Assembly: GCA_029263315.1 (NCBI GenBank)
Contig: JAJCXR010000040.1
Span: 186,001-250,000, forward strand
Direction of reading: 5' to 3'
Origin: Acidobacteriota bacterium
Lineage (GTDB): Bacteria; Acidobacteriota; Thermoanaerobaculia; Multivoradales; J023
Length of the DNA stretch: 64,000 nt
The translations under genes were made by a program, and so were the position numbers. Of the stretch, positions 26,784 through 35,362 are shown one piece after another. How positions within the stretch are numbered: position 1 is the first letter of the stretch; each line of letters opens with the position of its first letter. The notes under the pieces are model-generated. The model was not told the origin of the DNA, made no database searches, and worked only from the letters and a program-made list of their open reading frames with translations.

Positions 26784-28631
26784 TCAGCACTTGTTGGTGC
26801 AGAGCTCGAAGGGCTCAGCGGGTCCACTGTACCAGTTGATGCGCCAGCGGTAGGTACCGCTGCTACCACTGTAGCCGTTCACCGTCTCGTCGCAACCGGC
26901 GCTCGTGGAGCTGGCCGCGGTACCGAAGGAGCAGCCGAACCAACCGCTGCAGCTTTCCTTCTCGAGGTAGAGATCGAGGTCGGCGGCACCGTTGGTACAC
27001 ACCAGCTCGCCGGTGAAGGAGCCACTGGCGGAGCAGTTCGGGGTGACCTGGTTGGGGCTGCCGCTGCTGGCGGTGCCGGTCCAGACGTTAGTGCCGGTGC
27101 AGCTGCCGCCCGGAGGCGGAGGCGGCGTGCTGCCGCCGGGCACGCCGACGGCGTCCCAGGCTTCGTGCACGGCATCGACCTCAGTCTGAGTGTAGAGGGC
27201 CGCGGCACCGGCGGCGGTGCAGTTACGGGCCGCTTCGAAGTTGGAGGACTGGGTCAAGCAGCTGACGTTGGCGTAGTAGAAGATGTCAGCAGCTTTGTCG
27301 AAGCCGATGGCGGGGACCGAGTTGGAGGTGGTGCCGCGAGGATGGGTACCGCCGGTCACCAGGAGCTTGAATGCCAAGTTGGCGATTCCGGAGTTCCAGT
27401 GCACGCCACCGTTGTCCTGCGAGCCGGTATAGCGGGTCGGCCAGTAATCGTAGTCGCCGTTGGCCTGCGGGTCGGCCATGTTGCGCAGACCGCCGTCGCC
27501 CGGGGTGCCCGGCGTGTAGATGTCCTCACCGACATACCAGATGTCGTTACCGGTGGCGCCTTCTTGGCGATCGACCATGGCACCGAAGATGTCGGACAGC
27601 GCCTCGTTGAGGGCACCGGACTCGTTGGAGTAGATGAGATTGGACTCGTTCGAGGTCACACCGTGGGTCAGCTCATGGGCCACCACGTCGGCATCTTCGG
27701 AGAGCGGCTTGAAGGTGACGCCGTCACCGTCGCCGTAGGTCATCTGGGTGCCGTCCCAGAAAGCGTTGTTGTAGTTGCTGCTGTAGTGCACCCGCGAACG
27801 CAGGATGAAACCGTTGTTGTCGAGGGAATCGCGACCGTGATTGTTGAAGTAGTAATCGTAGGTGGCGATGGCGTAGTTGTGCGCCGAGTCGATGGCGTTG
27901 TCGCCGGTATTGATCGCGTTGCTGGAGCTGGAGACCAGGCTGCCACAGCTGGTGCCGTTGTTGCAGTCGTAGGTGCGCAACGAACGGGCGTAGTGGAATT
28001 GCGGGTGACGGGCCACCATCTTGCCGCCCATGGCGTCTGCGAAGATCGTATCCCGCTGCACGTTGCCCTCGGCATCGACGTAATCAACCGTCATCGACCA
28101 AGCGAGGAACGCTTTGCCGGCGGGGGCGAGGACGTAGGTCAGCTCAGGCTCGCTCATCCGCTTGTCGGGACGGATGCCGGAATTCTCGAGGGCACGGCTG
28201 AGGGCGTCTTCGGCATCCATGGCGGGGGTGAAGGGCAGGTTCTTGCCGGGCACGAACTCACCGTTGACACCGAAGATGCGGCCGGACTTGCCTTCGATGT
28301 GCATGACCATCGAGGCACCGACCACCGGCAGGCCGTTGTACAACTGCTGGAAGCGCGCATGTTGGTTGCCGGCTTTGTCGACGCTGACGCGGGTCAGGCT
28401 CATCTCTTCGTCGCCCATGGCGCCGAACTGATTGATCAAGATGCCCTTGAGGGCCTCCTGGGCGGCGGCACCGACACCGGCCTTGTCGGCCAGATTGACG
28501 GAGCCGAGGTCACCGGTCATGAACGTGGGGGTACCGTCGGCAGCCCGGCTGACGACACCGGGGCTCGCCAAGACCAAACTCGGCGTCAGGATCAGAGCTA
28601 AAAGGACGATCAGATAGCGGCTTCTCAACAT
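26784..28631 (-). CDS. Secreted M4 metalloprotease with C-terminal PPC-like domain
   Basis: A 615-residue exported zinc protease, paralogous to the gene at 10365-11936. It has a signal peptide (1-22, ending SLVLA before SPG), an FTP/PepSY propeptide (LYNGLPVVGASMV), and a catalytic domain with DVVAHELTHG near residues 315-324, SNESGALNEALSDIFGA and HWNSGIANLAF. The catalytic domains of the two copies are nearly colinear. After GVPGGSTPPPPPGG the knottin-like tail of the first copy is replaced by about 100 residues (VWTGTASSG to the end) rich in Cys and aromatics with AADLDLYL, like bacterial pre-peptidase C-terminal (PPC) domains that are often removed on maturation. Ribosome site GAGGTGA precedes ATG 28631. 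Confidence 0.93.
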   Translation of the reverse strand: MLRSRYLIVLLALILTPSLVLASPGVVSRAADGTPTFMTGDLGSVNLADKAGVGAAAQEALKGILINQFGAMGDEEMSLTRVSVDKAGNQHARFQQLYNGLPVVGASMVMHIEGKSGRIFGVNGEFVPGKNLPFTPAMDAEDALSRALENSGIRPDKRMSEPELTYVLAPAGKAFLAWSMTVDYVDAEGNVQRDTIFADAMGGKMVARHPQFHYARSLRTYDCNNGTSCGSLVSSSSNAINTGDNAIDSAHNYAIATYDYYFNNHGRDSLDNNGFILRSRVHYSSNYNNAFWDGTQMTYGDGDGVTFKPLSEDADVVAHELTHGVTSNESNLIYSNESGALNEALSDIFGAMVDRQEGATGNDIWYVGEDIYTPGTPGDGGLRNMADPQANGDYDYWPTRYTGSQDNGGVHWNSGIANLAFKLLVTGGTHPRGTTSNSVPAIGFDKAADIFYYANVSCLTQSSNFEAARNCTAAGAAALYTQTEVDAVHEAWDAVGVPGGSTPPPPPGGSCTGTNVWTGTASSGSPNQVTPNCSASGSFTGELVCTNGAADLDLYLEKESCSGWFGCSFGTAASSTSAGCDETVNGYSGSSGTYRWRINWYSGPAEPFELCTNKC

Positions 28632-29093
28632 GGGATGTCACCTCTCTTGGGTTACTCCAAAACTACTAACTACCGCTGCCGTGTGTTGCCCTGGCGAGCG
28701 ATAGCCTCCGGATCTTGAGGATCGATGCTAAGAGCGACCCCGACGACCCTCGATTGACACGATGCCCACTTCTTGAGCAAATAGCGTGCCAAAAAGGCCA
28801 AATCCAGTCGGCACCCTCCGGCGAATGCGGACCAACCGGCGCTTTACCCACTAAAACCAGGCGCTAGCAAGCGCCGCCTTCTCATCTCAACAAGCCCCAT
28901 TCACCTGCCAGGGCGCTGCCGATTGGGCCGACAATGCCAAGCAGGTCTCAGTAATGAGAAGGAGGATTCTCAAGTCTGAGAATCCAACCCGGTCCAGTGC
29001 GAGTAAAACGTCTGCCCAGTGAGCAGGGTTTCAGCTCAAGAGTTTGGGTCCAATATCGACCTAGGCCGAGGGGCGGCCCAGTGCTAGATGGAT
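28632..29093. other. Intergenic stretch with two small hairpins
   Basis: A 462-base gap between two minus-strand genes; no supported gene. GGATTCTCA-AGTC-TGAGAATCC (28964-28985) is a perfect nine-base-pair stem-loop, and TCTCA-GTAA-TGAGA (28946-28959) sits just before it. Neither is followed by a T tract on either strand, so they are not clear terminators. The promoter of the second M4 gene should lie in 28640-28800, but no convincing -35/-10 pair was found. Confidence 0.5.
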
Positions 29094-29993
29094 TCAATCG
29101 CCGCCAAAAATCTGAGGCGGCGTGAAGCCTTCGGCCGCCAACTGCCAACGGTTCTGAGCATCCACATGCCAAACGGCTAGAAAGGCACCACCGCCGGCAT
29201 AGGAGGCATCGGTCCTGTCGAAGGAAGCGTCGTAGGCCCCCAAGACAAAAGCCAGCTCGCCGGAGGCTGCCCGGACCGTCGTCTCGGGACGCCACTCGAT
29301 GCTGACCACTCCATCAAACGCCTGGGATAACTCGGGCCAAGCGGACATCAGGCCGCTGCGCGCTTCTCGGGCCGAGCCCACCTCGGGATGCACTACCAAC
29401 GACGAGGCGACGGCCACCTTCCATGCCCCGTCGGCATCCTTCTGCCAAATATTGAGGTAGTAGGACGAGGTCACTGTCGGTTCCCCCGGGGTGGCCGGAT
29501 GCACAAAGCTGGTCTCCACCTCACCGTAGGTCCAAGCAATGTCCTGGGAGCGCGCCACCTCAATCCCTAGGGTGTGGGCACGGTAGCGGAAGCTGTATTT
29601 ACCGTCGAAGAGCGGCGTCCATGCGACGAGCATATCGATACGCCCCCGGTGTAGCTCCTCCCCCAAGAAGATGACGTCGGGAGACAGCTGACCGTGAAAG
29701 GCCCGACGATCCCTCGCGGCGGCAGCCCGGTGATAGACCTCCTCGGCCCGCTCGACCGCCTGGCGCGCTGACTCCATGGCCGTCCCGTCGGCAGCGATCT
29801 CGGCGACGGGTCCGCTAGCTGTCCCACCCCTGCCATCATCCTCAGCCCACGACACGGTGGACATCGCCATCGCCATCGCCAGAAGGACGATAAGCAGCCT
29901 CGAGGCCAATGATTTCGGCGGCTCGGTTAGCCGAGACATTGGGCACGGGCACCCCGTGAAAACCGGCAGGGGGATAGCTGACAAATTCGACAT
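29094..29993 (-). CDS. Secreted double NTF2-like (SnoaL/DUF4440) protein
   Basis: A 299-residue protein. After a hydrophobic signal (LLIVLLAMAMAMSTVSWA before EDD) there are two alpha-plus-beta units: about 55-185 (MESARQAVERAEEVYHRAAAARDRRAFHGQLSPDVIFLGEE, SSYYLNIWQKDADGAWKVAVASS) and about 195-299 (LAFVLGAYDASF, GGGAFLAVWHVDAQNRWQLAAEGF). The YLNIWQKD-x-W and LAVWHVD-x-W repeats are typical of the SnoaL/DUF4440 NTF2-like fold, which makes cone-shaped ligand-binding or catalytic pockets. The activity is unknown. ATG 29993 has GGAGAG upstream; a longer start at 30065 lacks one. It diverges from the TPR gene. Confidence 0.7.
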   Translation of the reverse strand: MSNLSAIPLPVFTGCPCPMSRLTEPPKSLASRLLIVLLAMAMAMSTVSWAEDDGRGGTASGPVAEIAADGTAMESARQAVERAEEVYHRAAAARDRRAFHGQLSPDVIFLGEELHRGRIDMLVAWTPLFDGKYSFRYRAHTLGIEVARSQDIAWTYGEVETSFVHPATPGEPTVTSSYYLNIWQKDADGAWKVAVASSLVVHPEVGSAREARSGLMSAWPELSQAFDGVVSIEWRPETTVRAASGELAFVLGAYDASFDRTDASYAGGGAFLAVWHVDAQNRWQLAAEGFTPPQIFGGD

Positions 29994-30312
29994 GGACTCT
30001 CTCCTCTGGATCTGCTTCGTGACTCCGTAGCCCCGAGGACCTCGGCTCGAGGACCCATCGTTCAAGGTCTAGCGGACCGAGGGGCAGCGTTGGGACGGCG
30101 TTGGGACATCGACACCGGTACGCGATCGACAACCACAGGGGCGGCATGTCAGAAGTATGGCATGGCCTGGTGATACCATTCCAGGCATCCCAAAACCGCC
30201 CCGCATCCGTCCCCTCGGAGAATGTGGGCTCGAAATGGTGACGCCCATGGTGATGTATTCCAAGCTTCCGTTCCTACGACGCCCCCATGTCCTATCCACT
30301 CCTGGTGAGCTG
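29994..30312. other. Divergent intergenic region between NTF2-like and TPR genes
   Basis: A 319-base gap that must carry the promoters of both flanking genes. It has a 10-base direct repeat GCGTTGGGAC at 30087-30096 and 30098-30107. No convincing sigma-70 pair, hairpin or RNA gene was seen. The TPR reading frame is open back to 30157, so part of this stretch could be coding if an earlier start is used. Confidence 0.4.
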
Positions 30313-32421
30313 ATGCCGACCCAAGGCTGCGGTCACCCACAGCCCATGCGGCACCGCCGCAAGGCCTTGGCACTTCTTCTGTGGCTAGTCTGCTGGTCCA
30401 GCCTGGCCGGGGCCGGTGGAGGCCCCGGGGCCCATCTCGAAGCTGAGCTGAGCTGGACCATGGTGCAGGCGGAGACCGCCTGGCATCAAGGCGAACCGCA
30501 GATTGCCGAGAGCCACTACCGCACCGCCCTGCAGCAGGCTTGGACCCTACGGGCCAACCTCGAGGTGGCCGAGCAACGCCTACCCCAGGCCGTCGAGGCC
30601 CTGCACCTCGCCACCGCCGCGGCCAGTGACAATCGCCACGCCCGTCTGGCCCTGTCAAGGCTTGGCCTACACCTGGCGGAGAGCCCCGAAGCCCTCGACG
30701 AACCCCTCAACGAGCTGCGGCTGCTCATTCAACAGAAGCCTGGTGACGTGGCGGCACGGCAATACCTGATCGAAGGGTTGCTGCGGGCCGGCAAGCTCGG
30801 GCAAGCCCGCGGCCAGTTGCAGGATCTAACGCCCCACGACGCCGAGCTCGCCGCGTCCCTGGAAGCTCGTCTCGAAGCGTGGGCCCAACAACCCCAAGCG
30901 CCACAGGCCCTAGCTTTTGCCCTCAGCCCGTTGGACGACTTGGCCATCTTGCCGTCGGCGGCCAACGAGCAGCGGAAGATCCTGCGACGGCGTACCGACG
31001 CTACCCTGGGCCGTATCTATCGGAACCTCGCCGCCCTCCATCGGCAAGCCGAGCGACCCGAGAGGGCGGAGGCCTACGATGCCCTTGCCGCCCCCTTCAA
31101 CGGCGCGACGACGGCCGAGCCCTTGGGGAGCCTGGACATCGTGGCCCAGCAAGGCCCGGTGGTCCGGCCGCCGCAACTCGATCCCGTGTCGCTCTTCGAA
31201 ACGCTGCCCGAATCCTTACGTCCAGTGCTGCGCCTTATCGACCGGGGTGACCTGGAGGCGGCGGAGAGGCTTCTGCGCCAAGGGCTGGAAACCCAGGACG
31301 ATCCCCAACAGCGGGCTCTCCTAGCCGCCGTCCTCAGCGACCAGGGCCGCCACGACGACGCCGAAAAGGAGGTCCGCAGCGTCCTGGAGATGGCTCCTAA
31401 AATGCTGTCGGCTCGCCAACTCTCGGTACGTCTCTTCTATCTGCAGGGCGAACCCGAGAAGGGAGCCCGCGAGCTACAACATGCGGCGGAGCTCGGCCCC
31501 CTGGAGCGCGACCTCGCCTTCCACCTCGCCGATTTGGAGATCGACGCTCAGCGCATCGCAGCCGCCAACCATCAGCTGCGCTCGCTGTCACGGCGTTTCC
31601 AATCGGCCAGAGCCTCCGTTCTATTGTCGCGCAACGCCCAGCACTTGGGCAATCGCAAGGGGGCCGTCGACGCTTCCCGCCGCGCCCTCGAGCTGGCGCC
31701 CGATAGCGAGGAGGTCTTGGTGCTCCACACCCGCAATGCCCTGACGGCCAAGCTGGCGGACGACGCCGCCAAGGCCGTCGAGCCCTTGGCCCGCATGCAT
31801 CCGGAGGTGGCCGACTATCAATTCCTCTTGGGCTCGGTCTGGCAGGCCCTGGGCAACCCCCGAGAAGCTGCCGAGGCCTACTTGCGGGCGGTCCAGCTCG
31901 AGCCGGGCCACCAGCCCACCCTGCTGCCCTTGGGTTTGGCCCTCAACCACGAGAGCCGGTTCGCCGAGGCCAAACCGTTCCTCGACCAAGCCTTGGCCCA
32001 GGCGCCCTCGGACAGCGATATTCTGGCCGCCTTGGCGGAAGCCGAAGAGCGCTTGGGACAAACGTCCAGCGCCGAGGCACGGGCCCGCCAAGCCCTGAGC
32101 TCGGATCCAAACAACGCCACCGCCCATCTGGTGCTCGGGTTGATCGATATGGCCCAGGGACGCTTCGAGGCGGCTCGGCAAACCCTTGAAAAGGCAGTGG
32201 CTAGCGATCCCCAGCTCACCAAGGCTCACTACCAGCTCAGCCTGGCCTGCGCCCGCCTCGGCGACGGGGTCGCAGCGAAGCACCACCTCGAGATCTACCG
32301 CCAAGCGCAAGAGGGCCCAGAAGGCAGCCACCTCCTGCTCACCCCCTCGACGCCGAACAAGGCACCGGCGAGCGACGATGGCAAGACCACGGCCCTCGAG
32401 CGACAGCGGCAGGGTTCCTGA
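30313..32421 (+). CDS. Exported TPR-repeat protein paired with a CRTAC1-family protein
   Basis: A protein of about 702 residues. A short polar lead is followed by MRHRRKALALLLWLVCWSSLAGA, a signal peptide. The rest is tetratricopeptide repeats, clearest in the last 350 residues (AAEAYLRAVQLEPGHQPTLLPLGLALN, FAEAKPFLDQALAQAPSD, SAEARARQALSSDPNN, FEAARQTLEKAVASDPQ). Its stop TGA shares a base with the ATG of the next gene, so the two are translationally coupled. TPR plus ASPIC/UnbV gene pairs recur in Acidobacteriota and related phyla without a known function. ATG 30313 has GGTGAG upstream; ATG 30346 is the other candidate. It acts outside the cytoplasm, presumably binding protein partners. Confidence 0.8.
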   Translation: MPTQGCGHPQPMRHRRKALALLLWLVCWSSLAGAGGGPGAHLEAELSWTMVQAETAWHQGEPQIAESHYRTALQQAWTLRANLEVAEQRLPQAVEALHLATAAASDNRHARLALSRLGLHLAESPEALDEPLNELRLLIQQKPGDVAARQYLIEGLLRAGKLGQARGQLQDLTPHDAELAASLEARLEAWAQQPQAPQALAFALSPLDDLAILPSAANEQRKILRRRTDATLGRIYRNLAALHRQAERPERAEAYDALAAPFNGATTAEPLGSLDIVAQQGPVVRPPQLDPVSLFETLPESLRPVLRLIDRGDLEAAERLLRQGLETQDDPQQRALLAAVLSDQGRHDDAEKEVRSVLEMAPKMLSARQLSVRLFYLQGEPEKGARELQHAAELGPLERDLAFHLADLEIDAQRIAAANHQLRSLSRRFQSARASVLLSRNAQHLGNRKGAVDASRRALELAPDSEEVLVLHTRNALTAKLADDAAKAVEPLARMHPEVADYQFLLGSVWQALGNPREAAEAYLRAVQLEPGHQPTLLPLGLALNHESRFAEAKPFLDQALAQAPSDSDILAALAEAEERLGQTSSAEARARQALSSDPNNATAHLVLGLIDMAQGRFEAARQTLEKAVASDPQLTKAHYQLSLACARLGDGVAAKHHLEIYRQAQEGPEGSHLLLTPSTPNKAPASDDGKTTALERQRQGS

Positions 32422-34181
32422 TGCGTAGACTCGGCCCCCTCTCACTGCTGCCTCTGCTTACCCTGTCGCTGACGGCCGGCAACGTCGAAGCGCAAGACCC
32501 GCCCACCTCGGTGAAGACCACCACCCAACCGCCGCTCCAGTCCGCCGCCAACCCACCTTCAGCGGCGTCGGAGCGGCTCTTCCAGGACATCCGCCAAGCA
32601 GCGGGCATCGACTTCCAACACCCCCACTCGCCGGAGAAGAAATACATTCTGGAATCGGTGAGCGGTGGCGTCGCCCTCTTCGATTACAACCGCGATGGAC
32701 GCCTCGACATCTACCTGGTGAGCTCCCTGACGGTGGATACGGCACGTCAGCCGCACCTGGCCCGCGGCGCCCTCTACAAGAATCTGGGCGATCGACGCTT
32801 CGTCGATGTGGCTGAGGAGATGGGTGTCGCACTGGCGGGATGGGGGGTGGGTGTCTGCGTCGCCGATGTGGACGGGGACGGCTTCCAAGATCTCTTTGTC
32901 ACCGGCGTTGAGGGCAACCACTTCTACCGTAACAAAGCCGGCAAAACCTTCGAAGACCTGACCCAGGCGTCCGGGCTGGGCGGTGGCGGCTGGTCCACCG
33001 GTTGCGGGTTCGCCGACTACGACCGGGACGGCGACCTCGACCTCTTCGTGGCCCGTTACCTCGACTTGGACATCGACGAGCTCCCAGAGTTCGGGCGCGG
33101 GGAGATCTGTACCTATCGCGATATTCCGGTGCAATGCGGACCCCGTGGTTTGCCCGGTCAGTCGGACCTCTTCTACCGCAACGACGGCAATGGCCACTTC
33201 GAAGAGGTTGGCAAGGCCGCCGGGCTCAGCGATCCCCAGGCCATGTTTGGCCTCGGCGTCACTTGGTTCGACGCCGACGGCGACGCTTGGCCGGATCTCT
33301 ACGTCGCCAACGACACCAAACCCAATTTCCTCTATATCAATCAGAAGGATGGAACCTTCGAGGAGATGTCCTTCCCCATGGGGGTGGCGGTGAGCGAGGA
33401 CGGCAAGGAGCAGGGGTCGATGGGAATCGCCGTCGGCGACTACCGCAACGAAGGGCGACCCAGTCTTTTTGTGACCAATTTTTCCGAGGAGTTCAACGCT
33501 CTCTACCACAATCAAGGGGGCTATTTCGTCGATGCTTCCTTCCGCTCCGCCACCGCCGGGCCCAGCCTGCCCCATGTGGGTTGGGGCACCGCTTTTTTCG
33601 ACTACGACAACGATGGTTGGCTCGACTTGATGCTGGTCAACGGTCACGTCTATCCGCAAATCGATCAGATCGACATGGAAGCCTCGGCCCCCTACCGCCA
33701 GCGACGCATGCTGTTCCACAACCGCCGTGACGGCACCTTCGAAGAGGTCGCGAAGCGCTACGGCGGCCCGCTGACGGCCGAGCAGGTGAGCCGAGGTTTG
33801 GCGGTGGGCGACCTCGACGACGACGGCCGCCTCGATGTCGTCATCAATAACCTCGACGGTCAACCGGAAGTGCTGCACAACGTCTTCCCGCAAGCCGGCC
33901 ATTGGCTGCTAGTGCAGCTCGAAGGCCGCGGCAAGATGCGCGACGGCATCGGCGCCGTGATCACCGTCCACCACGGCAAGACCCAACAAACCCGCACCGT
34001 CCACAGCGGCACCAGCTACCTGTCACACCACGATCTCCGACAGCACTTCGGCCTCGGCGACCGAGCCAAGGTCGACAGCCTCGAAGTGCGCTGGCCTGAT
34101 GGCTCCACCTCGCGGCGCAGCAACCTGGCAGCAAATCAGATCCTGGTGGTACGGCAGGCCGATGGGCCGTCCGCCGAATAG
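32421..34181 (+). CDS. CRTAC1-family secreted protein: FG-GAP/VCBS repeats plus ASPIC/UnbV domain
   Basis: A 586-residue protein with a signal peptide (LSLLPLLTLSLTAGNVEA). Repeated FG-GAP/VCBS blades with Ca-binding D-x-D-x-D loops follow: VALFDYNRDGRLDIYLV, CVADVDGDGFQDLFVTG, GFADYDRDGDLDLFVARY, TWFDADGDAWPDLYVANDT, AFFDYDNDGWLDLMLVNG and AVGDLDDDGRLDVVINN, so a beta-propeller is expected. The last 90 residues are an ASPIC/UnbV domain (HWLLVQLEGRGKMRDGIGAV, TSYLSHHDLRQHFGLGDRAKVDSLEVRWPDG). Such proteins are thought to bind surface or extracellular ligands; no activity is established. The start overlaps the upstream TPR stop. Confidence 0.92.
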   Translation: MRRLGPLSLLPLLTLSLTAGNVEAQDPPTSVKTTTQPPLQSAANPPSAASERLFQDIRQAAGIDFQHPHSPEKKYILESVSGGVALFDYNRDGRLDIYLVSSLTVDTARQPHLARGALYKNLGDRRFVDVAEEMGVALAGWGVGVCVADVDGDGFQDLFVTGVEGNHFYRNKAGKTFEDLTQASGLGGGGWSTGCGFADYDRDGDLDLFVARYLDLDIDELPEFGRGEICTYRDIPVQCGPRGLPGQSDLFYRNDGNGHFEEVGKAAGLSDPQAMFGLGVTWFDADGDAWPDLYVANDTKPNFLYINQKDGTFEEMSFPMGVAVSEDGKEQGSMGIAVGDYRNEGRPSLFVTNFSEEFNALYHNQGGYFVDASFRSATAGPSLPHVGWGTAFFDYDNDGWLDLMLVNGHVYPQIDQIDMEASAPYRQRRMLFHNRRDGTFEEVAKRYGGPLTAEQVSRGLAVGDLDDDGRLDVVINNLDGQPEVLHNVFPQAGHWLLVQLEGRGKMRDGIGAVITVHHGKTQQTRTVHSGTSYLSHHDLRQHFGLGDRAKVDSLEVRWPDGSTSRRSNLAANQILVVRQADGPSAE

Positions 34182-34218
34182 CGCACCCTCCTGGTGCGTC
34201 TTATATAGAGTCGCCGCC

Positions 34219-34300
34219 GCATTTCGAGTTGCATTTCGAGTTGCTGATACCCAGCCAGCGTAGCCTGCCCCAATAAATTCACTTATATAAATTCACTTAT
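34219..34300. repeat. Two short tandem duplications upstream of the SPFH genes
   Basis: GCATTTCGAGTT occurs twice head to tail (34219-34230, 34231-34242), and ATAAATTCACTTAT occurs twice head to tail (34273-34286, 34287-34300). The second pair makes an AT-rich stretch ending in TTATACAG about 60 bases before the SPFH start. It may contain the promoter, but no spaced -35 was assigned. Confidence 0.75.
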
Positions 34301-34363
34301 ACAGAGCTGCAAATTTCGGGATAGACCTCCCGAAATGGCTCGAAGCCAAGGAGAACCAACCTG

Positions 34364-35362
34364 ATGAGCTTTGTCGCCTTCATCTTCGGACTGATGATCT
34401 ACATCCTTTTCCGGGTCATCCTCAGCGGCTTCTTCACGGTGCGCCCCGACCAGCGCGCCGTCAAGACCAGCTTCGGACGCGCCCAACGCCTTCCCGGCCC
34501 ACCTAGCGTCGACCCACAGCTCAGTGAGGACGAGCAGAAGCGCTACCAATACCCTCAACTGCGGGTCATTCCCCCCGGCGGCCCCTACCTCAAATTGCCG
34601 TGGCAAAAGGTTCACAAAATCTCGGTGGCCACCCAGACCGTCGATTTGGTTTGGGACCCCACAAAGCAGCAAGGCACCATCGAGGCGGTGACCAAAGACA
34701 ACCTCACCACCGGTGTCAACGGCCAGTTGCGCTATCGCATCAGCGCCAACAACCTCTACCCCTATCTCTTCGGCGTCTCCAGTCCACTGGAGCATGTGAT
34801 GGGCTACTTCATCTCCGTGTTGCGAGAGCGCATCGCCAATTTTGTCGACCCGAAGGGGGCCAGCCTGATGGCCCAGGGGGACCTGGAAGTCGGTAGCAAG
34901 GCCGCCATCGAGCTGGCCGAGGGGGTGTCGATCAACGACCTGCGCAAGAACCTGCCAATGCTCAACGAGTACATGGAGCAGCAATGCCGATCGACGGCGG
35001 GACGTTACGGCATCGAGCTGGACGCCGCCCTGGTGACGGAAATCGATCCACCGCCGCAAGTGGACCATGCCCTCTCCGCCATCAACTCGACACGCAATCA
35101 AGTGGCAGCGGACATCTCCACCGCCCGAGCCGACTCCGAGCAACAGATCACGATGAGTGAAAGGGCCGTCGAAATCGCCCAAAACAACGCCGAAGCAGAG
35201 GTCGCGCCGCTCCGCGAGCTGGCGACGATCCTTGGCCAAATCAAAACCAACGGCGGCCCCAGGGCCTTGAAATCCTACCTGCGCAACATGCGGGTACCGC
35301 TCCTCGGACGGGCCGGACGCATCGTCCTCAACACGGAAGCCGGCGGAGGGAGCTCGAAATGA
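34364..35362 (+). CDS. SPFH/band-7 domain membrane protein, first of a pair
   Basis: A 332-residue protein with one N-terminal membrane anchor (FVAFIFGLMIYILFRVIL) and an SPFH domain at about 25-260. The domain begins FFTVRPDQRAVKTSFGRAQ and continues PPGGPYLKLPWQKVHKISVATQTVDLV, as in stomatin/HflK-type proteins. The 250-300 region is helical and charged (ADSEQQITMSERAVEIAQNNAEAEV), the part that oligomerises. SPFH proteins form cage-like membrane microdomain scaffolds that often regulate proteases. No FtsH or NfeD gene adjoins. ATG 34364 has AAGGAG upstream. The stop overlaps the start of the second SPFH gene (ATGA). Confidence 0.85.
   Translation: MSFVAFIFGLMIYILFRVILSGFFTVRPDQRAVKTSFGRAQRLPGPPSVDPQLSEDEQKRYQYPQLRVIPPGGPYLKLPWQKVHKISVATQTVDLVWDPTKQQGTIEAVTKDNLTTGVNGQLRYRISANNLYPYLFGVSSPLEHVMGYFISVLRERIANFVDPKGASLMAQGDLEVGSKAAIELAEGVSINDLRKNLPMLNEYMEQQCRSTAGRYGIELDAALVTEIDPPPQVDHALSAINSTRNQVAADISTARADSEQQITMSERAVEIAQNNAEAEVAPLRELATILGQIKTNGGPRALKSYLRNMRVPLLGRAGRIVLNTEAGGGSSK

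Noticed and set aside
26619..28601. Long plus-strand open frame across the second M4 protease gene
   Set aside because: It is the antisense of a clear M4 gene, has low-complexity Gly/Val-rich translation and no ribosome site or family similarity.
28946..28985. Two hairpins as a terminator for the NTF2-like gene
   Set aside because: They are over 100 bases past the stop and lack a T tract on the minus strand.
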